This document shows, one piece after another, positions 1-8,027 of a stretch of DNA of 64,000 nucleotides (the first letter of the stretch is position 1; every line of letters starts with the position of its first letter). The notes beneath the pieces are model-generated. The model made no database searches. It worked only from the letters and a program-made list of their open reading frames with translations, and was not told where the DNA came from. The stretch is taken from positions 186,001-250,000 of the forward strand of contig NZ_JACHCM010000006.1 of assembly GCF_014200755.1 (NCBI RefSeq), read 5' to 3'. Source of the DNA: Rhodanobacter sp. ANJX3. GTDB taxonomy: Bacteria > Pseudomonadota > Gammaproteobacteria > Xanthomonadales > Rhodanobacteraceae. The position numbers and the translations under genes are program-made.

Positions 1-393
1 GTGGTCGCACTGGGGCAAGGCCAGAAGGAAAAGGCTATGGCATTGATAACCACCGCATGGAAGGACATGGCAGCGCACGGCGCTGCAAAAATCACCGTTG
101 CCGGCGACGTGTTGAAATCCATGCTGGAAATCACCTCCGGCGAAGTCGCCGCCGCACAGAACGATCGTGCCTCCATGACGGCGTATGGGCTCGACGTCAT
201 CACGCTGCTCCAGCCGCGCCTTGCGGCCAGCCACGACCCACGCCTGCTAGACCCCTATATCCGCGCGTCTGTTCTCATCGGGCGTCGCACCGAGGCAAGT
301 CCGTACCTGCAACGATTGAAAGACGCCGGGTATCGTTCACCCATGTTCGATGCCTCTCTTAAAAACCAGCCAAGCAAGGCCTTGAACCGATGA
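1..393 (+). CDS. C-terminal part of an unidentified protein (5' end outside window)
   Basis: The frame is open from the first base, so this is probably the end of a larger gene. The visible 130 residues are alanine-rich and helical in character, with a PYIRASVLIGRRTEASPYLQ segment that reads like a TPR-type helical repeat at the end of larger signalling proteins (for example winged-helix or kinase proteins with TPR tails). No catalytic motif is visible, so no function is assigned. The stop overlaps the start of the next gene as ATGA, which implies translational coupling. The GTG at base 1 should not be taken as the true start. Confidence 0.55.
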   Translation: MVALGQGQKEKAMALITTAWKDMAAHGAAKITVAGDVLKSMLEITSGEVAAAQNDRASMTAYGLDVITLLQPRLAASHDPRLLDPYIRASVLIGRRTEASPYLQRLKDAGYRSPMFDASLKNQPSKALNR

Positions 394-776
394 ATGCAAA
401 ATCCTCTCCCGTCGACGTCACGCTCACCGTCAAAGACAGTCTGCTCGGGCAGGGCAATACCGGAGGCGGTCGTTACAGTTACACCTTCGAGCCCGATCTG
501 ATCCACGTCACCGAGCGCGATACCGAAATCGTCTATCGGCTGGCGGAAGGTGACTGGCCCCGCTTCCGGATCGCCAACCTCTATACGACCGATACAAAGG
601 AGCAACTGGAGCGGATGGAAGTACGCAAGGACGGCGCCGAACTGGCCGTGATGCATCGCAATACCCGTCAGCAGCTTACCGTGGTGTCGCTGCTGGTCCA
701 CGACACCAAGCACGAGCGTCACGTCAATTGCGACCCCCAGGTGACGAACGACCCGCCGCCCGTCTCAGGCACTTGA
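390..776 (+). CDS. Small hypothetical protein coupled to the upstream gene
   Basis: This 128-residue protein has no recognisable family. It is hydrophilic, rich in charged residues and beta-prone (RYSYTFEPDLIHVTERDTE), with no signal peptide or membrane segment, so it is probably cytoplasmic. The ATG overlaps the preceding stop by four bases (ATGA), which supports it as a real gene of the same operon. An inverted-repeat element follows about 90 bases downstream. The coding call is reasonable because of the coupling and codon use. No function is proposed. Confidence 0.6.
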   Translation: MNAKSSPVDVTLTVKDSLLGQGNTGGGRYSYTFEPDLIHVTERDTEIVYRLAEGDWPRFRIANLYTTDTKEQLERMEVRKDGAELAVMHRNTRQQLTVVSLLVHDTKHERHVNCDPQVTNDPPPVSGT

Positions 777-868
777 GGGGTTTACCCCAGATCGATCGGA
801 GGCGAACCCGCAAGACGCTGTCGTGCCTAAGAGCCTGTTCAAAGTCTCCGCGTGGCCCGCGCCGAGAA

Positions 869-996
869 CTGTTTGCCCGCAGGCCAAGGAAGAACGAGGG
901 TACGCGGGGAGGCGCCATGGATGGCGCCGGCTTTGAGGAGCGAGGAGTGGGCGTTCGTCCACGACGGAGTGATGACGCCGGCCTGCGGGCAAACAG
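869..996. repeat. Intergenic element bounded by a perfect 17-bp inverted repeat
   Basis: CTGTTTGCCCGCAGGCC at 869-885 is the exact reverse complement of 980-996, enclosing about 94 bp. It lies between two convergent genes. Short arms and a GC-rich non-coding core resemble a MITE- or REP-like element. It could also fold as a long hairpin and stop transcription from both sides, though no T-tract is evident. Confidence 0.6.
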
Positions 997-997
997 A

Positions 998-1810
998 TCA
1001 GGCCGATAGCGGCTTGTGCGCGAAGTAGCGCGCCGGCGGCTGACCGAAGTTGCGCCGGAACATCGCCACGAAGGCGCTGACGCTGTCGTAACCCAGCGCA
1101 TCGGCAACGGTGGCCACCGACGTGCCTTCCGCCAACTGTTCCAGACCGCGGCTGAGCCGTGCCTGCTGGCGCCACTGCGCAAAGCTCAGTGCGGTCTCCA
1201 CGCGAAACAGCCGACTCAGGCTGCGCGCGGACAGGCCGGCCCAGGCGGCCCAGTCCTCCAGGCTGCGGTTGTCCTGCGGCTGTTCGAGCACGGCCTGCGC
1301 GATGCGCAGCAATCGGCGGTCCAAGGGCATCGGCAGGTGCAACGGCTCGCGCGGCGCGCGACGCATCTCGTCGAGCAGCACCGTCATCACCCGCTCCTGT
1401 TCCTCGTTCAAGCTGGCTTGCCATGTCCACGAACTGGCACGGCGTACCAGCGCACGCGTCAACTCGCTGACGCCGATGACGCAAGGATGATCGGGCAAGC
1501 CGTGCTCGATGGCCGGTGTGATGAACACGCCCCAGCCGCTCATCGCGCCGCTGACGCTGACCGTATGCGGCTCGCCCGGCGGTATCCAGCCGGCGCGATG
1601 CGGCGGCAACAGCCACGAGCCATGCTTCGTATGCACATGCACCAGCCCGCTCTCGATGCAGAAAAATTGCCCGCGCAGATGCTGATGCCAGCCGTAGGTC
1701 TGCGTGCCTTTGCGGTATTCGCTGGCAGCTTCGTGCTCGATCCAGTAGCCGATCAGCGCCGGACCTTCGAGCCGTTCGATCAGTTCATAGAGCTGCTGTT
1801 TGGACGTCAT
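998..1810 (-). CDS. AraC family transcriptional regulator with cupin sensor domain
   Basis: A 270-residue cytoplasmic regulator. The N-terminal half carries a cupin-like effector domain (GWHQHLRGQFF, then a PPHRAGWIPPGEPH segment typical of AraC-type cupins). The C-terminal ~100 residues hold the double helix-turn-helix (LEDWAAWAGLSARSLSRLFR and VATVADALGYDSVSAF followed by FGQPPARYF). The length and WIPPGEPH motif suit the NimR/YdeO-like group, but the inducer is unknown. I chose the ATG at 1810 because an upstream frame extension of nine codons lacks a better ribosome site. It is transcribed divergently from a small hypothetical gene and converges with the 390-776 gene. Confidence 0.85.
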   Translation of the reverse strand: MTSKQQLYELIERLEGPALIGYWIEHEAASEYRKGTQTYGWHQHLRGQFFCIESGLVHVHTKHGSWLLPPHRAGWIPPGEPHTVSVSGAMSGWGVFITPAIEHGLPDHPCVIGVSELTRALVRRASSWTWQASLNEEQERVMTVLLDEMRRAPREPLHLPMPLDRRLLRIAQAVLEQPQDNRSLEDWAAWAGLSARSLSRLFRVETALSFAQWRQQARLSRGLEQLAEGTSVATVADALGYDSVSAFVAMFRRNFGQPPARYFAHKPLSA

Positions 1811-2032
1811 GGCCGATTCTCGATACATATTGACCAAATGACGTTATCAGATTGCCGCCGAGCTGCCTAAGCTGTGAGTTCCACCAAGCATGTGCCGATG
1901 GAAAAGCCGGCCGCTGCCGCCGCTCGCGGCTTTCCTTCCATACCGCCCCTGAGCGCGCTACCGCGCCCGGCGGGATCTACCCGCCTCAGCCAGGGCGCGC
2001 CAGGGTCGCCATGCCCAGAATCGAGGATGCCC

Positions 2033-2284
2033 ATGCCGCCGATCAAGCTGATCTCTGTCAACGCCACGCCTGCCGCGTCGCCGCTCGAAGCTTTTATTGC
2101 CTGTGCACACCAGATGCTCGATCCGAGCACGCCCGAGGCGGTGCGCCGAGCGACGGAGCCGCGGTTGCTGGCCCAGCTGCCGACGCTTCGTGCCCTGGGC
2201 GTGTTCGAGCTTTTCGAGGTACGCGATCCGGCCCTGCGCACCTGGCTGGCCGACGAAATGGCCCACGACGGAGCAAATAAATGA
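2033..2284 (+). CDS. Small hypothetical protein upstream of the MarR regulator
   Basis: About 83 residues from the ATG at 2033, which has a GAGG ribosome site at 2023-2026; longer in-frame starts upstream give a low-complexity proline-rich leader and are less likely. The sequence is helical and leucine-rich (LLAQLPTLRALGVFELFEV) without signal peptide or membrane span. I do not recognise a family. It ends about 30 bases before the MarR operator/promoter, so it is a separate transcription unit from the efflux operon. Coding status is plausible rather than certain. Confidence 0.45.
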   Translation: MPPIKLISVNATPAASPLEAFIACAHQMLDPSTPEAVRRATEPRLLAQLPTLRALGVFELFEVRDPALRTWLADEMAHDGANK

Positions 2285-2312
2285 AATCTTGCTGAAACAA
2301 ACATAATTAAAC

Positions 2313-2336
2313 ATATATTTGCCTTGACAAATATAT
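2313..2336. promoter_or_regulatory. Palindromic MarR-type operator
   Basis: ATATATTTG at 2313-2321 and its exact reverse complement CAAATATAT at 2328-2336 flank CCTTGA. The 24-bp AT-rich palindrome overlaps the -35 hexamer of the marR promoter and lies 25 bp before the start codon, as expected for an autorepressor of the marR-efflux operon. It stands out in a GC-rich setting. Confidence 0.7.
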
Positions 2337-2351
2337 TGCCGGCAATAGAAT
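2324..2351 (+). promoter_or_regulatory. Sigma-70 promoter of the marR-emrAB operon
   Basis: A perfect TTGACA (2324-2329) is followed after 16 bp by TAGAAT (2346-2351), ten bases before the marR ATG. The -35 lies within the palindromic operator, so bound repressor would block RNA polymerase. With so short a leader the transcript would start at or next to the start codon. Confidence 0.7.
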
Positions 2352-2360
2352 GCACGGCTT

Positions 2361-2837
2361 ATGAAACCAGCCCATCCTCCCGAAAGCGTGCCTTCTCAGC
2401 CATCGCCCCAACCCACTCTCGGCTGGCTGCTGGCGACGGTGCGCGCTGAACTGGTGCGCGCCATCGAGGCGGAATTCGCCGACAAAAACGTCGATTTGAG
2501 CTTTACCCAGTATTTGATCCTCAAAAAGTCTCATGAGCTGGGTTCGGTATCGGCGACCGAACTGGCCCGCGCCGTGGAACTGGATGGGGGAGCGATGACG
2601 CGCCAGCTCGACCATCTGGAGCGCAAGGGCTATCTGCGCCGCACCCCGCATGCGCAGGATCGCCGCGCCCTTCGCATCGAGCTGACCGAAGCTGGACACA
2701 CCATGTGGCGCGATACCGCCTATGTCTGCAGCGACCGCGTGATGACCGCGGCCCAGCGCAGCTTGAACGCGACCGAGCGCGCGCAGCTGCACGATTACCT
2801 GGAGCGCGTGCTGAACACGCTCCGCGACAAGCCTTGA
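2361..2837 (+). CDS. MarR family repressor of the adjacent efflux operon
   Basis: A 158-residue winged-helix DNA-binding protein. After a proline-rich 20-residue tail, a dimerisation helix precedes the winged helix (LSFTQYLILKKSHE, SATELARAVELDGGAMTRQL, and the wing GYLRRTPHAQDRRALRIELT); the DRRA wing motif is typical of MarR/EmrR. It is the first gene of a unit with the outer-membrane lipoprotein, EmrA and EmrB (gap to the next start 26 bp) and has its own palindrome over the promoter. The inferred role is autorepression and induction of the pump by substrate, as in EmrR control of emrAB. The ligand is unknown. Confidence 0.9.
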   Translation: MKPAHPPESVPSQPSPQPTLGWLLATVRAELVRAIEAEFADKNVDLSFTQYLILKKSHELGSVSATELARAVELDGGAMTRQLDHLERKGYLRRTPHAQDRRALRIELTEAGHTMWRDTAYVCSDRVMTAAQRSLNATERAQLHDYLERVLNTLRDKP

Positions 2838-2863
2838 TCTCTACCTTTTCTGGACCTCGACCC

Positions 2864-4354
2864 ATGCGCCTGCATCGACTCGCAGCAGCGACTGCTTTAA
2901 CCCTGGCACTGGCCGGTTGCGCCAGCAGCGGCGGCCTGCATTCGGACGGCACGTTGACCGACCCGAACTCGCTCAAGACCGAGCAGAGCCTGGCCCGCCT
3001 CAACGTGTCGCCGGCTGCGTGGCCGAGCGAGGACTGGTGGACCGGGCTGGGCGATCCGCAGCTGAGCGCGTTGATCGAGGAAGCGCTGCAGACCAACCCC
3101 GATCTGGCGATGGCCGACGCGCGGGCGCGCGAAGCGCAGGCGCAGGCAGGGATCGCCAATGCAGCGCGCCTGCCGAAAATCAACGCCGGCGGCAGCGTGG
3201 GCGACGCACGCCTGCCGGTCACCGCGCAGCCGCTCGGCAACGGCCACGCCGCGCCGTTCAAATACGCCGACATCAGCTTCAGCTGGAGCCTCGATCTGTG
3301 GGGCGGCAAGCGCGCCGCGTGGGAAGCCGCGCTGGGTCAGGCCCGCGCCTACGAGATCGAACGCCGCGCGGCGCGCATCGAGGTGTCGGCAAACGTCGCG
3401 CGCGCCTATGTGCAGCTGGGTTATGCGTATGCCGGTCAGGACGTGGCCAAGGCCGAACTGGCCCGCGCCGACAGTGCGCGCACGCTGACCCGCCAGCGCG
3501 TGGCTGCCGGTATCGACAACCAGATCCAGCTCAAACAGAGCGACTCCGAAGTCGCCAGCGCCAACGAACAGCTAGCTGTCGCCAAGCACTCGATCGAAAC
3601 GGCCCAGTCGATGCTGTCCGTATTGCTTGGCAAGGGGCCGGATCGCGGCCTGACCATCGCCCGGCCGCAAGTGCTCAATCCCGCGGCGGTCGCGGTGCCG
3701 GACAACCTGCCGGTGGATCTGATCGGCCATCGCGCCGACCTCGTGGCCGCGCGCTGGCGCGTCGAGGCTGCGAGCAAAAACATCAAGGTCGCACAGACGC
3801 AGTTTCTGCCCAACGTCAGCATCGGCGCCTACGCCGGCCTGATCGTGCTGGGCGGTGACAACCTGTTTCAGGCGCCAGCGCGTTTCTTCAGCGTGGCGCC
3901 GTCGATCAGCCTGCCGATTTTCGACGGCGGCCGCCTGCGCGCCAACCTCGCCGGCAAGGACGCGCAGTACGACGAGGCGGTGGCGCAGTACAACAAGATC
4001 CTGGTAGGCGCAGTCAACGACGTGGCGAACGACCTGTCGGGCCTGCGCTCGCTGCAGGATCAGATCACCGCGCAACAGCAGGCCATCGACGCCGCCAACG
4101 GCGCGTGGCAGCTGGCGCAGCAGCGTTATCAGGCCGGCATCGGCAGCTATCTGGAAGCGCTCAGCGTGCGCCAGCAGTTGCTCGCCGCGCAGCGCGAGAT
4201 GGCCGGCCTGCAGTCGCAGCAGGTCGATCTTTCGGTCCAGCTGATCCAGGCGCTGGGCGGCGGTTTCCATCCGCAAGGCCTGCCTGGCCAGGACGACGCC
4301 AAGCCGATGACCAGCTCCGCCTCCCCTTCTTTCCCTACCCCTTCACGTTCCTGA
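2864..4354 (+). CDS. Outer-membrane efflux lipoprotein (NodT/OprM type) of the EmrAB pump
   Basis: The 496-residue protein begins with a lipoprotein signal ending LALAGC, lipidated at Cys19, then two outer-membrane efflux protein (TolC-fold) repeats. Features include WWTGLGDPQLSALIEEALQT near the N-terminus, the conserved SLDLWGGKR segment and SISLPIFDGGRLRANL in the second repeat. Such proteins form the trimeric exit duct of tripartite pumps. A longer upstream reading frame exists, but the ATG at 2864 gives the proper signal peptide. It precedes emrA by nine bases, so it is the dedicated channel of this MFS system rather than a shared TolC. Confidence 0.92.
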   Translation: MRLHRLAAATALTLALAGCASSGGLHSDGTLTDPNSLKTEQSLARLNVSPAAWPSEDWWTGLGDPQLSALIEEALQTNPDLAMADARAREAQAQAGIANAARLPKINAGGSVGDARLPVTAQPLGNGHAAPFKYADISFSWSLDLWGGKRAAWEAALGQARAYEIERRAARIEVSANVARAYVQLGYAYAGQDVAKAELARADSARTLTRQRVAAGIDNQIQLKQSDSEVASANEQLAVAKHSIETAQSMLSVLLGKGPDRGLTIARPQVLNPAAVAVPDNLPVDLIGHRADLVAARWRVEAASKNIKVAQTQFLPNVSIGAYAGLIVLGGDNLFQAPARFFSVAPSISLPIFDGGRLRANLAGKDAQYDEAVAQYNKILVGAVNDVANDLSGLRSLQDQITAQQQAIDAANGAWQLAQQRYQAGIGSYLEALSVRQQLLAAQREMAGLQSQQVDLSVQLIQALGGGFHPQGLPGQDDAKPMTSSASPSFPTPSRS

Positions 4355-4363
4355 GGCAGCACC

Positions 4364-5620
4364 ATGTCCAGCCAACCACCCGATCAGAACAATAAAACTG
4401 ATCCAAACCACTCTGGTCAGGGCAAGCCCGATCAGTCCACGCTCGCCGGCAAGCCGACCGGCGCCGATACCAGCAAGCCGAAGAAGAGTTCGCGCGGCCT
4501 GATGCTGCGCATCCTCGCCGTCGTCGTCGTGCTCGGTATCATCGCGTGGCTGCTGTGGTACTTCCTCGACGGCCGCTGGCACGAGAGCACCGACGACGCC
4601 TACGTCAATGGCAACGTAGTGATGGTCACGCCGCAGGTGGCCGGCACGGTGGTGAGCATCGGCGCCGACGACGGTGACCGCGTGCACGCCGGCCAGGTGT
4701 TGGTGCAGCTCGACCCCAGCGACGCCGAGGTGATGGTGGCCGAAGCCAAGGCCAACCTCGCCAACACGGTGCGCAAAGTGCGCGGCCTTTACGCCAGCGT
4801 CGATGGCGCCAAGGCCGACGTGGCCCAGCGCATGGTCGCCTTGGAGAAGGCGCGCGCCGACTACAACCGCCGGCGCGAGCTGGCCAAAACCGGCGCGATC
4901 TCGGCCGAGGAACTGTCGCATGCCCGCGACGCGCTGGACGCCGCGCAGAGCGGCCTGACCTCGTCGCAGCAGCAGTACCAGAGCAACAAGGTGCTGGTGG
5001 ACGACACCGTGGTCGCCTCGCATCCGGATGTGCAGGCGGCTGCCGCCAAGCTGCGTTCGGCCTATCTCGACGACGTACGCTCGACCCTGGTTGCGCCGGT
5101 AGACGGCTATGTGGCCAAACGCTCGGTGCAGGTCGGCCAGCGCGTGATGTCGGGCACGGCGCTGATGGCCGTGGTACCGCTGCACGCGGTGTGGATCGAT
5201 GCGAACTTCAAGGAAACCCAGCTGACCAAGATGCGCCTGGGCCAGCCGGTGGAAATCAGCTCGGACGTCTACGGCGGTGCGGTGAAGTACAAGGGTCGCA
5301 TCGAGAGCCTGGGCGTGGGCACCGGCAGCGCGTTCTCGCTGCTGCCGGCGCAGAACGCCACCGGCAACTGGATCAAGATCGTGCAGCGCATTCCGGTTCG
5401 CGTGTTCTTCGACGACCTGCGGCAGCTGGACCAGCATCCGCTGCGCCTGGGCATGTCGGTCACCGTGGATGTCGGCCTGCACGACCAGAACGGTCCGACC
5501 CTGTCGCAGCATTCGCCGACCCAGCCGGTGTTCAGCACCGACGTCTACAAGCAGCAGCTGGCGAATGCCGACCTGGAAATCGCCAAGGTCATTCACGCCA
5601 ATATGGCCGGCAACAACTGA
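4364..5620 (+). CDS. emrA: Membrane fusion protein of EmrA type (HlyD family)
   Basis: The 418-residue adaptor has a long polar cytoplasmic N-terminus (about 45 residues), one membrane segment (about residues 47-67) and the EmrA signature STDDAYVNGNVV opening the biotinyl-lipoyl domain. A long alpha-hairpin (about 120-240) and beta-barrel (FKETQLTKMRLGQPVEI) follow. It bridges inner-membrane EmrB and the outer-membrane channel across the periplasm. A GAGG ribosome site overlaps the stop of the preceding gene. The family exports hydrophobic drugs and uncouplers; the real substrates here are unknown. Confidence 0.93.
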   Translation: MSSQPPDQNNKTDPNHSGQGKPDQSTLAGKPTGADTSKPKKSSRGLMLRILAVVVVLGIIAWLLWYFLDGRWHESTDDAYVNGNVVMVTPQVAGTVVSIGADDGDRVHAGQVLVQLDPSDAEVMVAEAKANLANTVRKVRGLYASVDGAKADVAQRMVALEKARADYNRRRELAKTGAISAEELSHARDALDAAQSGLTSSQQQYQSNKVLVDDTVVASHPDVQAAAAKLRSAYLDDVRSTLVAPVDGYVAKRSVQVGQRVMSGTALMAVVPLHAVWIDANFKETQLTKMRLGQPVEISSDVYGGAVKYKGRIESLGVGTGSAFSLLPAQNATGNWIKIVQRIPVRVFFDDLRQLDQHPLRLGMSVTVDVGLHDQNGPTLSQHSPTQPVFSTDVYKQQLANADLEIAKVIHANMAGNN

Positions 5621-5708
5621 TCGCATCGCTCGCCATCGGCGTGAGCGCGGCCGTGCCGCTCTCCGCTGATGGCGACGTGCCCGACACTCTTCACTGACGC
5701 AGATCCTC

Positions 5709-7235
5709 ATGGCCGAAGCATTCCGTCCACCCAACCTTGCGCTGAGCACGATCGGCCTGTCGCTGGCCACGTTCATGCAGGTGCTGGACACCACCATCGC
5801 CAACGTGTCGCTGCCGACCATCGCCGGCAACCTCGGCGTGAGCAGCGACCAGAGTACGTGGGTGATCACCTCGTTCGCGGTGAGCATGGCGATCTCGCTG
5901 CCGCTGACGGGCTTTCTCACGCGCCGCTTCGGCGAGGTGAAGCTGTTCGTCTGGAGCACCCTGCTGTTCGCGCTGACCTCGTTCCTGTGCGGCATTTCGC
6001 AAAGCATGGGCATGTTGATCATGTTCCGCGCCATCCAGGGTGCGGTCGCCGGTCCGATGTATCCGATCACGCAGAGCATGCTGATCGGCATCTACCCGCC
6101 GGAAAAACGCGGCATGGCGCTGGCGCTGCTGGCGATGGTCACGGTTGTTGCGCCGATCGCCGGCCCGATTCTCGGTGGCCTGATCACCGACAACTATTCG
6201 TGGCCGTGGATATTCTTCATCAACGTGCCGATCGGCATCTTCGCCAGCATGGTGGTGGCCAACCAGATGAAGGCCCGCATCGAGCAGCTGCAGCGGCCGA
6301 AGATCGACTACGTCGGCCTGGTCACCCTGATCATCGGCGTGGGCGCGTTGCAGATCGTGCTGGACAAGGGCAACGACGAAGACTGGTTCAACTCCAACTT
6401 CATCATCGTCACCAGCATCATTTCGGCCATTGCACTGATCGTGTTCGTGATCTGGGAGATGACCGACAAGGACCCGATCGTCGATCTGCGACTGTTTCGC
6501 CACCGCAATTTTCGCTACGGCACGATGGCGCTGGTATTGGCCTACGCCGCGTTCTTCGCGATCGGCCTGCTGGTGCCGCAGTGGTTGCAGCGCAACCTCG
6601 GCTATACCGCGACATGGGCGGGTTACGCCACGGCTCCGTTGGGCATCATCCCGGTGCTGCTGACCGTCGTCGTCGGCAAATACGCTACACGCTTCGACCT
6701 GCGCTTGCTGGCCTCCGGCGCGTTTCTGGTGATGGGCTCCACCTGCTTCATGCGCTCGGATTTCTACCTCGACGTCGACTTCTATCACGTCGCCATGGTG
6801 CAGCTGGTACAAGGCTTGGGCGTGGCGTTGTTCTTCATGCCGGTGCTGACCATTCTGCTATCGGATCTGAAACAGAGCGAGATCGCTTCCGGTTCGGGAC
6901 TGGCCACCTTCTTGCGCACGCTGGGCGGCAGCTTCGCCGCCTCGCTCACCACCTTTCTGTGGGATCGTCGCGCCATCGTGCATCACGAGCAGCTGGCCGA
7001 AGGCATCACGCCGTACAGCCCCACCGCGCAGACCGCCATCAGCCAGCTCGGACACGGCGACGCGACCACGGGCAGCTCGATGATCAACAACATGATCACC
7101 CAGCAGGGCTACCAGATCTCGTTCAACGAGGTATTCCACCTGCTGGGTTGGATCTTCTTCTCGCTGATCGTGGTGATCTGGCTGGCCCGGCCGCCGTTTG
7201 CGGCAAAGGCCGGCCCGGCCGCCGGCGGTCACTGA
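5709..7235 (+). CDS. emrB: EmrB-type multidrug transporter (MFS, DHA2, 14 TM)
   Basis: The 508-residue inner-membrane antiporter carries the DHA2 motif LDTTIANVSLP at about residues 22-32, an LTRRFGEVKLF loop (motif A region), and PIAGPILGG (motif C, antiporter signature) near residue 155. Hydrophobicity is consistent with 14 helices. It is the proton-driven pump of the marR operon, 88 bp after emrA. No strong ribosome site precedes the ATG, but the family N-terminus aligns well with it. Confidence 0.93.
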   Translation: MAEAFRPPNLALSTIGLSLATFMQVLDTTIANVSLPTIAGNLGVSSDQSTWVITSFAVSMAISLPLTGFLTRRFGEVKLFVWSTLLFALTSFLCGISQSMGMLIMFRAIQGAVAGPMYPITQSMLIGIYPPEKRGMALALLAMVTVVAPIAGPILGGLITDNYSWPWIFFINVPIGIFASMVVANQMKARIEQLQRPKIDYVGLVTLIIGVGALQIVLDKGNDEDWFNSNFIIVTSIISAIALIVFVIWEMTDKDPIVDLRLFRHRNFRYGTMALVLAYAAFFAIGLLVPQWLQRNLGYTATWAGYATAPLGIIPVLLTVVVGKYATRFDLRLLASGAFLVMGSTCFMRSDFYLDVDFYHVAMVQLVQGLGVALFFMPVLTILLSDLKQSEIASGSGLATFLRTLGGSFAASLTTFLWDRRAIVHHEQLAEGITPYSPTAQTAISQLGHGDATTGSSMINNMITQQGYQISFNEVFHLLGWIFFSLIVVIWLARPPFAAKAGPAAGGH

Positions 7236-7362
7236 TGGACCTGCCATCGACACTTGAAGTTGCGTCACTCGAACAGCACTTACGGTAAGCGAGCATTCAC
7301 TTTCAAGCGACGCGCCATCGAAAACCATGGCGCGAATTCTTTCCGCAACCACGGACCCGCCA

Positions 7363-7884
7363 ATGCACCCCTTCCAGAAACTTCTGTGCACCACTCTCGC
7401 CGTTGCCCTCGTTGGCTTGAGCCTGCCGGCCGCGGCCGCCACGTTCGAGATCGAAGCCGGCCGCAGCTACTCCAACAGCCACGGCACGCCGGCTGTTTTC
7501 GTGGAAGGGATATTCGATGCGCAGCCGATCGGCAGCAGCAACTTCACCTGGGCGCCGGACGTCTCGCTGGGCTGGATCGACGGCCGCAATCTTTATAATC
7601 ACCGCATCGAAGGCGAGAACACCCGCGACAACGCCTTTCTGCTCGGCGCCGGCGCCCGCTTCCAGTACGGCCAGCCCGGCGACTGGTACCGCCATCTGTT
7701 TTTCAGCTTCCAGCCGACGTACAACACCGGCCGCACGCCGGGGCTGAGCGGACCGCTGGAATTTGCCAGCACGTTTGGCTGGCAGGGCAAGCATTTCAGC
7801 CTGCAGCTGCGGCACATTTCCAACGCAGGCATTCATGAGCCCAACCGCGGAGAGACGATGGCGCTGGTCGGCGTGAGCTTCTGA
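7363..7884 (+). CDS. PagL-like lipid A 3-O-deacylase (acyloxyacyl hydrolase family)
   Basis: A 173-residue outer-membrane beta-barrel protein with a signal peptide ending about LPAAA. The C-terminus carries the PagL active site motif H-x-S-N-A-G with His151 and Ser153, followed by PNRGE whose Glu164 is the likely third catalytic residue; the protein ends in Phe as barrel proteins often do. PagL removes the 3-O acyl chain of lipid A and softens endotoxicity and polymyxin response. The first ATG of the frame (7327) would put 12 extra residues before the signal, so 7363 is preferred. It follows emrB by 127 bp and ends at a clear terminator. Confidence 0.85.
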   Translation: MHPFQKLLCTTLAVALVGLSLPAAAATFEIEAGRSYSNSHGTPAVFVEGIFDAQPIGSSNFTWAPDVSLGWIDGRNLYNHRIEGENTRDNAFLLGAGARFQYGQPGDWYRHLFFSFQPTYNTGRTPGLSGPLEFASTFGWQGKHFSLQLRHISNAGIHEPNRGETMALVGVSF

Positions 7885-7915
7885 CCGTCTCGTCCGCTTT
7901 ATTTCGCTGATATCG

Positions 7916-7949
7916 AAATCCCCGGCCTCGCGTCGGGGATTTTCTTTTT
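7916..7949 (+). terminator. Rho-independent terminator after the PagL-like gene
   Basis: AAATCCCCG (7916-7924) pairs with CGGGGATTT (7934-7942) over a 9-base loop and is followed by a T-rich run to 7949. It closes the pagL transcription unit before the MATE gene. Confidence 0.85.
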
Positions 7950-8027
7950 GGGCGCGGCGCCCGAGCCTTCGGTTCCAAACTGAGCGATGATGCGTCGGTT
8001 GCGCAGCTCCCTTACGGAACCATCGCC

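Noticed and set aside
5691..6812. Long minus-strand frame of 373 codons opposite emrB
   Set aside because: It is antisense to a clear MFS gene and its His/Gln/Arg-rich composition is what GC-rich coding DNA gives in the antisense frame.
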